Notes: a model not told the origin generated them from the letters alone. A DNA stretch of 64,000 nucleotides from CBDCVY01 sp965223245 (GCA_965223245.1 CBDCVY010000013.1:2976001-3040000); one strand, 5' to 3'. Shown: positions 45,348 to 53,869, counted from the first letter of the stretch. Numbers and translations are program-made.

Positions 45348-45377
45348 ATTATATCTAAAACAAACGTATTTTGTCTA
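45348..45377 (-). promoter_or_regulatory. Sigma-70-type promoter of the 25-aa peptide
   Basis: On the minus strand, TAGACA (45372-45377) and a consensus TATAAT (45348-45353) are separated by 18 bp. Transcription would start near 45341 and give a leader of about 59 nt ending in the GGGAGGG ribosome site. Confidence 0.6.
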
Positions 45378-45438
45378 TATTAATCAATCTTTTGGATTAC
45401 AAACAACCCAGAATTAGTTAGCTTCCCAGTTTAAGTTT

Positions 45439-45453
45439 AACCCATAATGGGTT
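45439..45453. promoter_or_regulatory. 15-bp palindrome upstream of the peptide promoter
   Basis: AACCCATAATGGGTT is an inverted repeat of 7-bp arms around one base, about 60 bp upstream of the -35 box of the small-peptide promoter. It is a possible regulator site; no cognate regulator is evident. Confidence 0.35.
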
Positions 45454-45499
45454 TATGTAGACAATTCACTCTTTTGTGGTTAGTCCATTAGGAATGTTT

Positions 45500-45537
45500 A
45501 AAAAATAAAAAAGGTGCTCTCAAAAACGAGAGCACCT
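45500..45537 (-). terminator. Intrinsic terminator of the zinc-ribbon gene
   Basis: On the minus strand, a perfect 10-bp stem (AGGTGCTCTC paired with GAGAGCACCT, 45512-45537) is followed by a T-rich run (complement of 45500-45512). It lies about 80 bp after the stop of the gene at 45618-46373. Confidence 0.85.
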
Positions 45538-45617
45538 AAAAAGGAGGAAAACAAATTTGCAGCTTCTTGTTTAGTTAGACTTTATTAAATGAAAAAAGTT
45601 TCAAACTTTTATATTAA

Positions 45618-46373
45618 TTAAAACCCACCTGAAATTTTCTTAATAAAAACCCGAATTTCTTTTTGCAAAATACCATCCATATTTTTTTCCTCACGTGACA
45701 AAGTAGTCAAAATAGAGGTACCGTATCCCATTTCGATACCTGTTGCCAAAGTTACCAGGATTCTTGTTCCATATCGATCAACAAGTCCATGTTCTTCAGC
45801 AGCACTAAAAACCATATCCGGACCAACAATCATAGCCCAACATTTAATAACACTAACCTCAGTTGCCTCCTTAAGCTGCAAAGCTTCTACCCTTTCCATA
45901 TAGGGTCCCGCATCTAATTCACCCGACTCAAAGCGGTCAATCAATTGATTGAGAGTTTCTTCCTCAGTCTCCAAGCGTTCAAAAATATATCCAAATACTT
46001 TTCCTTCTAATTCTTTAAGTTTCTCTAAATTCCAAATACAATAAAATTCTGTATTTTGAATGGGAGTCGATTTGGTTTCCCATTTTATTTTTTCGATACA
46101 ATTAGGGCAACGTTTACCTGCCGAATGATCAAATTCGCTACCGCAAGGACACAATGATAAATAATTTTGGACCGCCAAGGCCAAAGCCTCTCCTTTAACA
46201 TTTAAAACCTCTCGGAGAGCCACTCGAACAGGATCTCCATTAGCAATATGTGCCCACCGAACACAGGAGGAGCAATAAATATTGTAACCTCTTTCATCCT
46301 TGGGTTCGATAACGGGTTCGTAAACTTCCTTACATAAAACACAATCAATTTGTTTGGCGAAAGTATCTACCAT
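45618..46373 (-). CDS. Zinc-ribbon protein of unknown function
   Basis: A 251-residue cytoplasmic protein. The N-terminal half carries C-x2-C pairs: CVLC, CSSC, the CPCG pair and CPNC (about residues 11-37 and 75-92), forming two probable four-Cys zinc ribbons. The second half is helical (ETEEETLNQLIDRFESGELD) and hydrophobic near VIKCWAMIVGPDMVF. It is next downstream of the oxidoreductase operon, but that operon's own terminator (46487-46522) lies between them, so it may be a separate unit. I recognise no family. Confidence 0.65.
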   Translation of the reverse strand: MVDTFAKQIDCVLCKEVYEPVIEPKDERGYNIYCSSCVRWAHIANGDPVRVALREVLNVKGEALALAVQNYLSLCPCGSEFDHSAGKRCPNCIEKIKWETKSTPIQNTEFYCIWNLEKLKELEGKVFGYIFERLETEEETLNQLIDRFESGELDAGPYMERVEALQLKEATEVSVIKCWAMIVGPDMVFSAAEEHGLVDRYGTRILVTLATGIEMGYGTSILTTLSREEKNMDGILQKEIRVFIKKISGGF

Positions 46374-46486
46374 GGGTCACCCCAAAAAATTATTTATTAA
46401 TTTAATGACTTGAACAATCCGTAAGTATTAGATGCGAAAGTCCAACTCAAGTTTCAAAATAGGGATTAAAATGGAATAAAGGGAGG

Positions 46487-46522
46487 AAAAAAACAAACCC
46501 ATGACGGATTTCCGCCATGGGT
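46487..46522 (-). terminator. Intrinsic terminator of the oxidoreductase operon
   Basis: On the minus strand a hairpin (46497-46522; arms CCCATGGCGG and CCGTCATGGG with one G-T wobble) is followed by a T-rich run (complement of 46487-46497). It lies 18 bp after the stop of the ferredoxin subunit gene. Confidence 0.85.
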
Positions 46523-46539
46523 CATAAGATATTTTTAAA

Positions 46540-46821
46540 TTAACCGGCGTATGCTTGGCCTAATCCAGCTGCTTGAGCTTCTTTTTCACCAAGCTGGATT
46601 TTACCTGTACTCGAATCGACAGGATGCATTGAAATTGCATTATGAGTGCTACAAACTACTTTACATAGGTCACAGCCTTTACAACGTTCAGTTACCACAA
46701 CTGCTTTCATTTTTTCTGAATCCAGCATAATGGTATCGGCTTCGGGACAATACATAATGCAGAGCCTACATCCTTTTTCAGCGATACATTTATCATCATT
46801 AACGAATGCTACGTTATACAC
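46540..46821 (-). CDS. 2-oxoacid:ferredoxin oxidoreductase, ferredoxin-like (delta) subunit
   Basis: A 93-residue electron-transfer subunit with two cysteine clusters that would hold 4Fe-4S centres: the first spans CIAEKGCRLCIMYCPEAD, the second RCKGCDLCKVVCS. The first cluster has an inserted residue pair, as in delta subunits of this enzyme class. The start is GTG with AAGGAGTGA upstream. It is the last gene of the five-gene operon, and a terminator follows. It passes electrons between the catalytic subunits and soluble ferredoxin. Confidence 0.93.
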   Translation of the reverse strand: MYNVAFVNDDKCIAEKGCRLCIMYCPEADTIMLDSEKMKAVVVTERCKGCDLCKVVCSTHNAISMHPVDSSTGKIQLGEKEAQAAGLGQAYAG

Positions 46822-46873
46822 TTAAATCACTCCTTATTGTTGATTTACACAATTACCAAAAATTCCAAAGCCA

Positions 46874-47581
46874 TTACGCCGTTTCATAATATGCTGGAGA
46901 ATAGCTCGAAGTTTGCGACCATTCGTCGGCAAGTGAATAAGACTTTTTAATGGTGTCATTATTTTTCTGTAGCAACTGCTCCTTCTTAGCATATTTCTTT
47001 TTAATTGCTTCATCCAAAGAAGCGGTACCACCAGACGCCACATATTTTTTACCAAATCGGTCTTGCAGGGCTTCTTCTAAAGCGGGCAAATCTACCACTT
47101 TAGTAATACCGGCACAAGCGCCAAGCATTGCCATATTAGTAGATAATTCTGTTCCTCCTATTTCCAAAGCTAATGTTGTAGCATCAGCATTGTATACAGA
47201 AACATTTAAATCTTCCAGCCGCTTTTGATCTTCATCCGACAACAAGTTCACGTTTGTGTTAATGATGACTAATCCATTTTCCTTAATACCGGAATAGAAA
47301 GGAGCCGTATAACTTTTTTGCATTGTAATAACTTGCGGGTGAAAAACCATAATTACATCTGGATATACTAATTCACCACGATCATAAATCTTTTCAGGCC
47401 CAATACGGGCATAACTTTCCGCAGGGGCCATTCGTTTTTCCGCACCAAAGAAAGGATTGGAAATTGAATACTTACCCATTTTATTTGCAGCCATGGCTAA
47501 CAAATGAGCCGCCGTAACAGCACCTTGCCCTCCCAAGCCGGAAATCCGGATATTCATTCTCTTCATTACAGGTTCTGACAT
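46874..47581 (-). CDS. 2-oxoacid:ferredoxin oxidoreductase, gamma subunit
   Basis: A 235-residue catalytic-domain subunit, with the start MNIRISGLGGQGAVTAAHLLA (Gly-rich loop), FGAEKRMAPAESYARI, and LSTNMAMLGACAGIT typical of the gamma (domain III) family. It combines with the alpha and beta subunits for reversible oxidative decarboxylation of 2-oxoacids with coenzyme A. A purine-rich AAGGAGAGGAG leads into its start. It is 19 bp after the beta gene and about 52 bp before the ferredoxin gene. Confidence 0.93.
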   Translation of the reverse strand: MSEPVMKRMNIRISGLGGQGAVTAAHLLAMAANKMGKYSISNPFFGAEKRMAPAESYARIGPEKIYDRGELVYPDVIMVFHPQVITMQKSYTAPFYSGIKENGLVIINTNVNLLSDEDQKRLEDLNVSVYNADATTLALEIGGTELSTNMAMLGACAGITKVVDLPALEEALQDRFGKKYVASGGTASLDEAIKKKYAKKEQLLQKNNDTIKKSYSLADEWSQTSSYSPAYYETA

Positions 47582-47600
47582 TATTCTCTCCTCTCCTTAT

Positions 47601-48506
47601 CTAACCAGCGGTCACAGCTGCTTGTTTTGCCGCTTTTTTTCGTTCCTTGGCTTCGGCATCCTTTGCTTTCAAGAACGCTTTCACTTCATCCGTCATGAAC
47701 TCTTTCATAACAAAACGACCGCCAATAGATTCGGCATCTTTCATTTCATCCAATCCTTCCATGCTTTGCTTACCAATTTCTAAAATACATGGAGTATATA
47801 ATTGAACATAAGTTGGTCCGAACTCGCGAGCCACATAAACAGCATTTCGAATTGCTTTTTCTACACGATTTGGCTTACTAACCGTCAAACAAGCCACATA
47901 ATGACAACCCGATTCAAAAGCAATCTCAGGCAAGCGAACTTTTTCAAACTTTTTACCTACAGGCGCCATTTTTGAAACAAAACCTTTTTGCATCAAACCA
48001 CTTTCTTGCCCACCTGTATTGGCATAAAGCTCATTATCGAAACATATTGTGGTGAACTTCTCTTGTCGGAACCAAGACTGCATCGTCATATCAAGACCAA
48101 TATCGACGGTTGCACCATCACCCGCCAAAACAATTACGTCTTTATGGACGTCCGGGAAACGAACTTTCAAAGCACGTTGCAAACCTGAAGCAATCGCATT
48201 TTGGTTTCCAAATAAAGAGTGAATATTTTGAACAGCCACATGCGGGAATACTAAACTGGTACAACCAGTGGATCCCACAAAGACACTATTCTCTGGCGAC
48301 GGAATGCTAGACAAAATATATCTAAAAGCAATAGACTCAGGACAACCAGCACACAAAGAATGTTGTTCGATCAATTCTTTTGAAGAACCAATATCCTTCC
48401 AGCTTCTATCTTCATTACCGTAAGTTGCGGTAGAAACCATTTCCTGATATTCAGGAGGCATGATATCAGCCAAATCCTCACAGATTTTTATTTTTTCAAC
48501 GCTCAT
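47601..48506 (-). CDS. 2-oxoacid:ferredoxin oxidoreductase, beta (TPP-binding) subunit
   Basis: A 301-residue subunit carrying the thiamine diphosphate site. HSLCAGCPESIAFRYIL provides cysteines for an iron-sulphur cluster, the GDGATVDIGLDMTMQSWFR block is the TPP/Mg motif, and NELYANTGGQESG completes the pyrophosphate-binding loop. Whether it uses pyruvate or 2-oxoglutarate cannot be read from the sequence alone. It lies 67 bp after the alpha gene. Confidence 0.94.
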   Translation of the reverse strand: MSVEKIKICEDLADIMPPEYQEMVSTATYGNEDRSWKDIGSSKELIEQHSLCAGCPESIAFRYILSSIPSPENSVFVGSTGCTSLVFPHVAVQNIHSLFGNQNAIASGLQRALKVRFPDVHKDVIVLAGDGATVDIGLDMTMQSWFRQEKFTTICFDNELYANTGGQESGLMQKGFVSKMAPVGKKFEKVRLPEIAFESGCHYVACLTVSKPNRVEKAIRNAVYVAREFGPTYVQLYTPCILEIGKQSMEGLDEMKDAESIGGRFVMKEFMTDEVKAFLKAKDAEAKERKKAAKQAAVTAG

Positions 48507-48573
48507 AAAAGCATCCTCTCAATATTCAAAATTAAAATTAATATAATATTTATTTAAAATCCCGGAATTAGTT

Positions 48574-49827
48574 CTAACTTCCACGACTCGCAAGAGTTGC
48601 AGATTGAATTCCAAGACCCTTTTTAACTTCCTCAACTATAACCTCTGAAGGGAGAGTCATTCCTCCGCATACATGAGGTCCTGCAATGACCCGCTCATTA
48701 TTAGGTATTACAGATTTGACTTCTCGAGCCAACCAGCCCTTAACATTAAACTCAGGAACAAAAATGACTTTAGCATTTTTGGTCGCTTCTCGAACTTCTT
48801 CAGTTGGGAAAGGACGAATAGTTTTAATTTTCACCAATCCAACCTTAATGTCATGTTCTTCTTCTAAAAGTCGAATCGCTTCACGTGATTGAGAAACTGC
48901 CGTTCCGGAAGCAACCATCAGGATTTCTCGATCCAAGTTTTGTGTTTCAATTAAGGAACCACCCATCAGCGGAATCGTGTGTTTTCTAGATCGATCTACC
49001 GCTGCATGAATTTCCTGTTGCCAAGAAGCATGGGTTGCATAACTAATATAATTGGATTTCATTACGAATGGATCTCTCATCATCCGAACGGGAGGACATT
49101 CCATATCCATACAAGGGACAGGTGAACGGTATGGATCATAAGGAGGAAGACACATATCTTCGCCTTGAAGCATGACGGTATCTTTTGTATGCGTTACAAA
49201 AAAGCCATCACAACATAACGCTAAGGGCAAATGAACATCAGGTTGTTCTGCCACCATGAATCCGGCCAAAATCCAATCGTAAAGATCTTGAGCAGTCTCA
49301 GCATGCCAAACCAACATCCCGGTTTCTAAAAGATAATACATTTCTAAAGTGTCCGGCTGAATACTAAGAGGAGAGTTAATTCCTCTACAAGTTACGCACA
49401 CTTGAATTGGAAGCCGAGACCCTGCCCACATTGGGAAGTTTTCCATAGCACGTAAGGTCCCTGGACCTGCAGTAGTTGTGAACACTCTCGCACCACCAAA
49501 AGCAGCACCTGCACATTGGCCCATAACTGCGAACTCACTTTCTCCACGGAAATAATCTCCTAAATACCCTTCCGCGTATAATTCCCCAATCAAGGCAGCC
49601 GCTTCACTTTGTGGTGTAATAGGATAAGCAACCGACATGTCCAAATTCGACCTTTTAATTGCATCACGAATTACTTCTGAGCCAGTCAGAAATGCCGGCT
49701 TTCTTTCGGCTTCAAAAATCATGTAATCGGGATCCGTAATGGTTTGCCCTTTACGGTTCTTCTCACCTAATTTTACGTTCTCCGACAAAAGTATTTTTCG
49801 ATCCGGAGAATCCACCTTTTTATTCAT
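48574..49827 (-). CDS. 2-oxoacid:ferredoxin oxidoreductase, alpha subunit
   Basis: A 417-residue subunit with the pyrimidine-binding domain of TPP enzymes. GSEVIRDAIKRSNLDMSVAYPITPQSEAAALI is present in pieces, ESEFAVMGQCAGAAFGGARVFTTTAGPG holds the conserved Glu and Gly loop, and the C-terminal half carries the transketolase-like domain (VASGTAVSQSREAIRLL). It has the 40-residue N-terminal extension typical of the five-subunit class. GAGGAG precedes its ATG. It is the second gene of the operon. Confidence 0.94.
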   Translation of the reverse strand: MNKKVDSPDRKILLSENVKLGEKNRKGQTITDPDYMIFEAERKPAFLTGSEVIRDAIKRSNLDMSVAYPITPQSEAAALIGELYAEGYLGDYFRGESEFAVMGQCAGAAFGGARVFTTTAGPGTLRAMENFPMWAGSRLPIQVCVTCRGINSPLSIQPDTLEMYYLLETGMLVWHAETAQDLYDWILAGFMVAEQPDVHLPLALCCDGFFVTHTKDTVMLQGEDMCLPPYDPYRSPVPCMDMECPPVRMMRDPFVMKSNYISYATHASWQQEIHAAVDRSRKHTIPLMGGSLIETQNLDREILMVASGTAVSQSREAIRLLEEEHDIKVGLVKIKTIRPFPTEEVREATKNAKVIFVPEFNVKGWLAREVKSVIPNNERVIAGPHVCGGMTLPSEVIVEEVKKGLGIQSATLASRGS

Positions 49828-49912
49828 AAAAGTAACTCCTCTATATTCTGCGCTTCATAAACAACAAGCGGCTAATTATGAAAATCTTTAAAGTAATTAA
49901 TCTATAAATTAA

Positions 49913-49929
49913 ACCCGATAATTTCGGGT
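49913..49929 (-). promoter_or_regulatory. Small hairpin between the first and second oxidoreductase genes
   Basis: Six-base-pair stem (ACCCGA / TCGGGT, five-base loop) followed on the minus strand by TTTAATTTAT, 9 bp after the stop of the first gene. It is too weak for a full terminator, but it could reduce read-through or protect the upstream message. Confidence 0.35.
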
Positions 49930-49938
49930 ATCCTTAGC

Positions 49939-50571
49939 TTATTGAATCCTGCCTGTCCTATCCAACTTTAACTGAGTAAATGGTTCTGCCTGACTTTTCA
50001 CACCTTCCTTTTTCAATTTTTCAACGGCTTCATGGAGCTTGGCAATTTTATCTAAGGAAATGTCCCTAAAAGATAGACAGGCATCCTCATGACCCGCTTG
50101 AGCACACATAGCCATAGTATAACAGTCTGTACCGCCTCGGATGATTTTTAATGCCAAATTTGCTTGATGGCAGTGCACCCCAATAAAAATACAAACATCT
50201 ATTTTATTATGCCAAATAGTGAGATTGGGGTGATTTGGATTAATTTCAACTTCAGGGTCAATTTTTGGATATTTAGGCCGATAATCCGCCATTGCAATTA
50301 AACGAGCGGGTAAAGCTAGTGCTAATTTTCTTATAGCCTTGGCTTTTTTTGCAGCTTTTTCATTCCAAGCCCATAACACTAAAGGACCGGGGAAAATCGT
50401 TGGAACTTTGGCTTCTAGTAACTTCCTGGCAGCGTGTATATATGCTTCCTCCTCATCAACAATTCTACCCTCTATATGGGCCTCACCTGGGTTTGGTAAA
50501 ACAACGCCTTGGCTAGCTGCCGAAGGGGGCAAAAATGCCTCTGGCCCAGGGACTACTTGATACTGTTCCAT
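49939..50571 (-). CDS. 2-oxoacid:ferredoxin oxidoreductase, epsilon (CO-dehydrogenase-beta-like) subunit
   Basis: A 210-residue protein of the fold related to the CO dehydrogenase/acetyl-CoA synthase beta/epsilon family (DVCIFIGVHCHQANLALK, MCAQAGHEDACLSF). Such a subunit is diagnostic of the five-subunit pyruvate or 2-oxoglutarate:ferredoxin oxidoreductases of Hydrogenobacter, Nitrospira and Nitrospina. It is promoter-proximal (promoter at 50626-50655). A cofactor-binding or oxygen-tolerance role has been suggested for the class; here it is inferred. Confidence 0.85.
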   Translation of the reverse strand: MEQYQVVPGPEAFLPPSAASQGVVLPNPGEAHIEGRIVDEEEAYIHAARKLLEAKVPTIFPGPLVLWAWNEKAAKKAKAIRKLALALPARLIAMADYRPKYPKIDPEVEINPNHPNLTIWHNKIDVCIFIGVHCHQANLALKIIRGGTDCYTMAMCAQAGHEDACLSFRDISLDKIAKLHEAVEKLKKEGVKSQAEPFTQLKLDRTGRIQ

Positions 50572-51128
50572 TCCTCTAATCCTTTTTATTTTTATGGTTT
50601 AACTGCTTACAATTGGTTTGGGCTAACTATAAACCACTGTGCATCAGGTTGTCAAACCTTTTCCCAACCTAGTAATTTCTCAATTTTATTCTTTTTTTCT
50701 CAGTATCCAACTTAAAAATTAAGAATCTGAGTTATTTAAAGTAAGTTCCATTTGTTACCATATTAGGTTGCTACCCATTGAAACAAATATGAATGAAAAT
50801 AGCTCTACAAACCCTTTTTAATTACTGAGTTATATGATTTCCATCAAATTTTTTCCATTATTTTGGAATTTACCCTCCTACAACTACCCTTTGGAAAAAC
50901 CCAATTTTAACATTTTCTTTAACTTCTGGAGAATGGAGAAAGTGACACTCATTCATTCAATATTGATTTATATAAAACCGGATACCAAAGCTTCTAAATT
51001 AACCATTCAACAAAATCAAATATACCTCTTTTTGAGTATCATTAACACAAACTTTCAATTATGGTATATTGATAAAAATTAACTTATATTTTTCAATAAA
51101 TTATAAAAACAGGGTCTTGATTGATTAC
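50572..51128. other. 557-bp divergent region between oxidoreductase operon and RNase HI
   Basis: It contains the operon promoter near its left end (50626-50655). The remainder is AT-rich. A 82-codon frame at 50834-51082 has neither a good ribosome site nor a recognisable protein, so I treat it as chance. No RNA gene is recognisable. Confidence 0.55.
50626..50655 (-). promoter_or_regulatory. Sigma-70-type promoter of the oxidoreductase operon
   Basis: On the minus strand, TTGACA (50650-50655) and TATAGT (50626-50631) with an 18-bp spacer. The predicted start near 50619 gives a leader of about 48 nt to the first ATG. The -35 box sits inside the inverted repeat GGTTTGACAACC, a potential operator. 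Confidence 0.65.
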
Positions 51129-51569
51129 ATGAAAAAAGTCAAAATATTTACCGATGGTGCTTGCAGGGGTAACCCGGGACCAGGAGGCTATGGCTGTATC
51201 ATAATTTCAAATGATACCGTCGAAGAACTTAAAGGCGGCTTAAAAAATACAACCAATAATATAATGGAAATGACCGCGGCCATTGTCGCTCTAAAACAAC
51301 TTAAAGAACCATGCGAAGTAGAACTCACCACGGATTCACAATATTTAATTAAAGGTATGACTGAATGGATGAAGGGTTGGATAAAAAAGAATTGGGTGAA
51401 TTCACAAAAACAACCCGTAAAAAATAAAAACTTGTGGCTAGAGTTGTTGGATTTGAGTAAAAAGAATAAAATCACCTGGAAGTGGGTACGCGGCCATTCA
51501 GGTCACCCTGAAAATGAAAGGGCCGATGCTTTGGCAAATGAAGCTATCGATGATTTATATAAAGGATAG
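51129..51569 (+). CDS. rnhA: Ribonuclease HI
   Basis: Degrades the RNA strand of RNA-DNA hybrids. It has 146 residues from the ATG at 51129 (the frame extends upstream to a TTG, but MKKVKIFTDGA is the natural start). Catalytic residues are visible as Asp in IFTDGACRGNPGPGGYG, Glu in NIMEMTAAI, Asp in LTTDSQYL and Asp in ENERADALANEA. VRGHSGHPENE is the conserved substrate loop. It ends 71 bp before mltA's chosen ATG. Confidence 0.96.
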   Translation: MKKVKIFTDGACRGNPGPGGYGCIIISNDTVEELKGGLKNTTNNIMEMTAAIVALKQLKEPCEVELTTDSQYLIKGMTEWMKGWIKKNWVNSQKQPVKNKNLWLELLDLSKKNKITWKWVRGHSGHPENERADALANEAIDDLYKG

Positions 51570-51640
51570 GAGCATTGATTTTTCTTCCTAAACTTCTCAC
51601 CTGTTTACTAACTCACAGTAAAAATTTAATCAAACATCCT

Positions 51641-53086
51641 ATGACTATTTATAACAAATCCTTAATTACCAGTTTTATACTTTTTTGTTTTTTCACCTCA
51701 CTAAATTCATGTAGTTCAAAAAACCGAAACTCCTTACATCCGGTAACTACGACTCAAAATGAAGAGGATTCTATTACTTATAAAGCCCAAAAAAATCGCA
51801 ATGGCACTCAGCTTAGTGAAAGCGATTTTTTTTCTGGTATTGTAAGAAATTCTGAAACACATTTAAACACACGGCTTCCTACCCGCACCGAACCAAAAAG
51901 CTTAAAAAAGGATTTGAACGTCAAAGTGTCTGAAAGAAAACCCATCCTCGATCCTTTACAAAAAACAACACCCGAAACTCCAACTTCCAAATCATCTCAA
52001 ACCATTGCTCCAGATCCGGAAACCTTGGTAGATGACATGAGTTTAAAATCGCTTATCACAGCAATAGATAATCAATTAGCGGTTTTTGACTATGCAGATT
52101 TAAATGAGGAGGTTCACTTGGGGCATTTAATCGTTACCCAAGAGGAGTTGCGAGAAACTCTAATTGAGTTTCGTCAATTGATACAAGAAAACTTACCGGA
52201 AATTGAATTGCATCGAAGAATAAAAGACAAGTTTTACGTCCTTCCTGTAGGTAAAGGTCAGGACCAAAAACGAGTTCTATTCACAGGATATTACACTCCC
52301 ATTATTCCTGCCAGTCGAGAACGTACGGATAAATATATTTTTCCCATATATCGCAAACCTCAAAACTATCCCTTAACCCGGTTAGTTTATAATGAGCCTA
52401 ATTCCAACAATCGTGATAACGCTTATCATCTGGTTTCTACCGAGGAAAAGGTGTTCTACACTCGGCGGCAAATTGATGGAGATGCCGTTCTACAAAATCA
52501 AAACCTTGAGTTGGCCTGGCTTAAGGACGATTTAGATCGATACTTCTTGCATATTCAAGGATCCGGATACCTTGCTTATCCCGATGGATCCACCCAGGGA
52601 GTTCAATATAGTGGATCCAATGAGTTTCCATATCACAGCATTGCAAAAGAAATGATAAATGATGGAGTAATCAGTATCGGTCAGGGTTCCATGCAGGGAG
52701 TTAAGCATTATTTTCATAAACATCCTGAGGACATTCAGAAGTATTTATTTCAAAACGACCGATATATTTTTTTTCATCCTATTGAAGGTATGCCTCGCGG
52801 TTCGGGAGAAGGAAAGTTAGTGGGTGGTCGCTCTATAGCTACTGATAAACGAATTTATCCTGCAGGTGGACTGGCCTATATTCAAACCAGAAAGCCTATT
52901 TTGAATACAGAAGGTAAAATTGTGGGTTGGAAAAAGTTTTCCAGATTCGTCGTGGACCAAGACACCGGTAGCGCCATTAAAGGACCCGGAAGAGTGGATT
53001 TATATTTTGGTGTGGGAGACCATGCAGGAGCCGCAGCAGGACATTACTATCAAAAAGGAAAATTATTTTATCTCTTAAAAAAGTAA
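51641..53086 (+). CDS. mltA: Membrane-bound lytic murein transglycosylase A
   Basis: Lipoprotein that cleaves peptidoglycan glycan strands to anhydro-muropeptides. It has 481 residues from the ATG at 51641. A lipoprotein signal ends in the lipobox SLNSC (Cys about residue 24), and a long polar linker (about 25-150) follows. The MltA domain then follows (GYYTPIIPASRERTDKYIFP), and the 3D domain carries catalytic-type Asp residues (VDQDTGSAIKGPGRVDLYFG). E. coli MltA is about 365 residues, the excess here being the linker. An in-frame TTG 66 bp upstream would hide the signal peptide and is rejected. Confidence 0.93.
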   Translation: MTIYNKSLITSFILFCFFTSLNSCSSKNRNSLHPVTTTQNEEDSITYKAQKNRNGTQLSESDFFSGIVRNSETHLNTRLPTRTEPKSLKKDLNVKVSERKPILDPLQKTTPETPTSKSSQTIAPDPETLVDDMSLKSLITAIDNQLAVFDYADLNEEVHLGHLIVTQEELRETLIEFRQLIQENLPEIELHRRIKDKFYVLPVGKGQDQKRVLFTGYYTPIIPASRERTDKYIFPIYRKPQNYPLTRLVYNEPNSNNRDNAYHLVSTEEKVFYTRRQIDGDAVLQNQNLELAWLKDDLDRYFLHIQGSGYLAYPDGSTQGVQYSGSNEFPYHSIAKEMINDGVISIGQGSMQGVKHYFHKHPEDIQKYLFQNDRYIFFHPIEGMPRGSGEGKLVGGRSIATDKRIYPAGGLAYIQTRKPILNTEGKIVGWKKFSRFVVDQDTGSAIKGPGRVDLYFGVGDHAGAAAGHYYQKGKLFYLLKK

Positions 53087-53128
53087 TATCCTTCCCACTT
53101 AATAGAAGTTTTCCTCATTTCCTGAATT

Positions 53129-53869
53129 ATGGTTGAAAAATCTATTCTCTTAAAAAAAGACATTGCGCTATGGGCTCAAAACTGGAATCGTTTTAGTCAT
53201 ATACTCAAAGGAAGTGTCCGCTCGCGAATTTTCGGAATCAAAGGCCAAAGGAAACCTGGTGCGGTCACCTCGTATTTTCAATCTGTTTATTCAAAACCGG
53301 AAAATTTGAGGGTCATGGACGGCAACGAAACCGAGTTTCTAGAACAAATATTTTCAGTAGCGACTCCCACTCAGCTATCCTCGTTGCCTCTTGTCGACAT
53401 CGGCTGTGGTCGCGGCCAAATATACAGCTATTTAATCAAACAAGGCAAATCTCCTCCTTCTTACATTGGGTTCGATGCAGGTCACCCTTCCCAAGCTATA
53501 CCACCCAACGGACAAATCATTAATCGAGAAATTGGGACTCAGAGCATAGAAAACGAGCTTCCAAAAGAACCATTTAAAGTATGCGCAATAAACAGTTTAT
53601 GCTATATGAACGATTTAAAAATATTGCAAAACATTCTCGACAACAAATTTTGTTCCGATATTATTTTATTAGAGCCAACACCGGGTATTTTTTGGGATGT
53701 TTATTGGAAGGGAATTAAACCAACTTACCGTAAACCACACCGACTCAAACGGGAGCTGCGGACCTGGGGTTACCAGGCAACTTCTCTTTGCCAATTCTAT
53801 TACAAGAAAACTCTTTTCGGTTGGTTTTGGGAACTCTGCTACGCGATAAAATTCTTACGTTTTAAGTAA
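53129..53869 (+). CDS. Class I SAM-dependent methyltransferase-like protein
   Basis: A 246-residue protein. The Rossmann methyltransferase motif I is present (LVDIGCGRGQIYSYL, about residues 87-101), with YIGFDA as the acidic motif II and ICAINSLCYMND/IILLEPTPG as later strands. The substrate is unknown. The C-terminus is basic and aromatic (FYYKKTLFGWFWELCYAIKFLRFK in part). It lies 42 bp downstream of mltA on the same strand, but this is weak evidence for a shared function. Confidence 0.8.
   Translation: MVEKSILLKKDIALWAQNWNRFSHILKGSVRSRIFGIKGQRKPGAVTSYFQSVYSKPENLRVMDGNETEFLEQIFSVATPTQLSSLPLVDIGCGRGQIYSYLIKQGKSPPSYIGFDAGHPSQAIPPNGQIINREIGTQSIENELPKEPFKVCAINSLCYMNDLKILQNILDNKFCSDIILLEPTPGIFWDVYWKGIKPTYRKPHRLKRELRTWGYQATSLCQFYYKKTLFGWFWELCYAIKFLRFK

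Larger units (their letters stand above)
45283..45617. other. 335-bp region between the small peptide and zinc-ribbon genes
   Basis: It holds the promoter of the 25-aa peptide (45348-45377), a 15-bp palindrome (45439-45453) and the terminator of the zinc-ribbon gene (45500-45537). Beyond that I see no ORF or RNA structure I can support. A ribosome-site-like AAGGAGG at 45541 on the + strand leads to no open frame. Confidence 0.6.

Noticed and set aside
50834..51082. 82-codon frame in the spacer before rnhA
   Set aside because: No ribosome site, odd composition, no family; best explained as chance in AT-rich DNA.
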